The notes under the pieces were generated by a model. It worked only from the letters and a program-made list of their open reading frames with translations. It was not told the origin of the DNA and searched no databases. A program made the position numbers and the translations under genes. Shown here in pieces: positions 13,934 to 14,109 of a stretch of DNA of 14,109 nucleotides. Source of the stretch: an uncultured Clostridia bacterium (GTDB lineage Bacteria > Bacillota > Clostridia > Christensenellales > UBA1242); the NCBI GenBank assembly GCA_934771675.1, contig CAKVMF010000012.1:1-14109 (forward strand). Direction: 5' to 3'. The number at the start of each line of letters is the position of its first letter. The stretch's first letter is position 1.

Positions 13934-13961
13934 AAAAAACACTTCAAAAGAAGTGTTTTTT
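13934..13961 (-). terminator. Intrinsic terminator of the tRNA operon
   Basis: A perfect 12-base-pair stem, AAAAAACACTTC (13934-13945) and GAAGTGTTTTTT (13950-13961), with a 4-base loop. On the minus strand it starts at the CCA end of tRNA-Tyr and ends in TTTTTTCTTTT. It isolates the tRNA genes from the protein operon below. Confidence 0.9.
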
Positions 13962-14046
13962 GGTGGGAAGAGATGGATTCGAACCATCGAAGACGAAAGT
14001 CGACGGATTTACAGTCCGTTGCATTTGGCCGCTCTGCAATCTTCCC
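13961..14046 (-). tRNA. tRNA-Tyr (anticodon GUA)
   Basis: An 86-nt class II tRNA with encoded CCA. The acceptor 5' GGGAAGA pairs with 3' UCUUCCC followed by A-CCA. The anticodon arm is CGGA-CUGUAAA-UCCG, anticodon GUA. The long variable arm (CGACUUUCGUCUUCG) is as expected for bacterial tRNA-Tyr, and the T arm GAUGG-UUCGAAU-CCAUC is complete. It lies two bases after the tRNA-Thr gene. Confidence 0.97.
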
Positions 14047-14048
14047 AA

Positions 14049-14109
<61 letters not shown>

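Overview
The window is a gene-dense, AT-rich piece of chromosome. It carries sixteen protein-coding genes, two tRNA genes and one T-box leader, all on the minus strand and mostly separated by a few bases or overlapping. The ctsR-mcsA-mcsB-clpC cluster with a CtsR heptad operator, the T-box leader, a long-form HPF, Nth beside Obg and YhbY, and strong AGGAGAG-type ribosome binding sites all point to a low-GC Bacillota (Clostridia-like) genome using the standard code. No mobile element, CRISPR array or foreign-looking segment is visible, so this reads as core genome of a divergent lineage. The species cannot be named from the sequence.

Layout in the direction of transcription (high to low coordinates): the right edge holds a partial tRNA-Thr(UGU) and a complete tRNA-Tyr(GUA), closed by a strong terminator. 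Next is a five-gene unit (13749 to 9980): an unrecognised protein with a HEPN-like R-x4-H motif, an M16 zinc peptidase, a charged coiled-coil protein, a macrodomain protein and TruA, with overlaps of 14 and 4 bases at two junctions. A DegV/FakB-type lipid-binding protein with its own extended -10 promoter and terminator follows (9896 to 9039). Then comes the stress operon ctsR-mcsA-mcsB-clpC (8898 to 4604), with a CtsR box just inside the predicted transcript start, followed by hpf on its own promoter and terminator (4534 to 4007). A degenerate ABC-type ATPase (3911 to 2922) is followed by a PucR-type HTH protein-nth-obg-yhbY unit (2851 to 204). At the left edge a consensus promoter drives a T-box leader whose structural gene lies outside the window.

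The most notable content is the stress operon. Gene order and operator are classical, but three of the four proteins have lost features that define the B. subtilis-type arginine-phosphorylation/ClpCP pathway. McsB has substitutions at most recognisable catalytic and ATP-binding positions of the arginine kinase fold. McsA lacks the N-terminal zinc finger. ClpC lacks the hydrophobic-Gly-hydrophobic loop used to dock ClpP, while both of its ATPase sites look intact. Read together, this suggests a remodelled CtsR-McsA-McsB-ClpC module in which McsB acts as a non-kinase adaptor or regulator and ClpC may work without ClpP. This is inference from motif reading and needs alignment and structure prediction.

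Other proteins also show motif erosion: the ABC ATPase (all nucleotide-site motifs degraded) and the macrodomain protein (putative zinc ligands replaced). The housekeeping genes (obg, nth, truA, yhbY, hpf, degV) look complete and ordinary.
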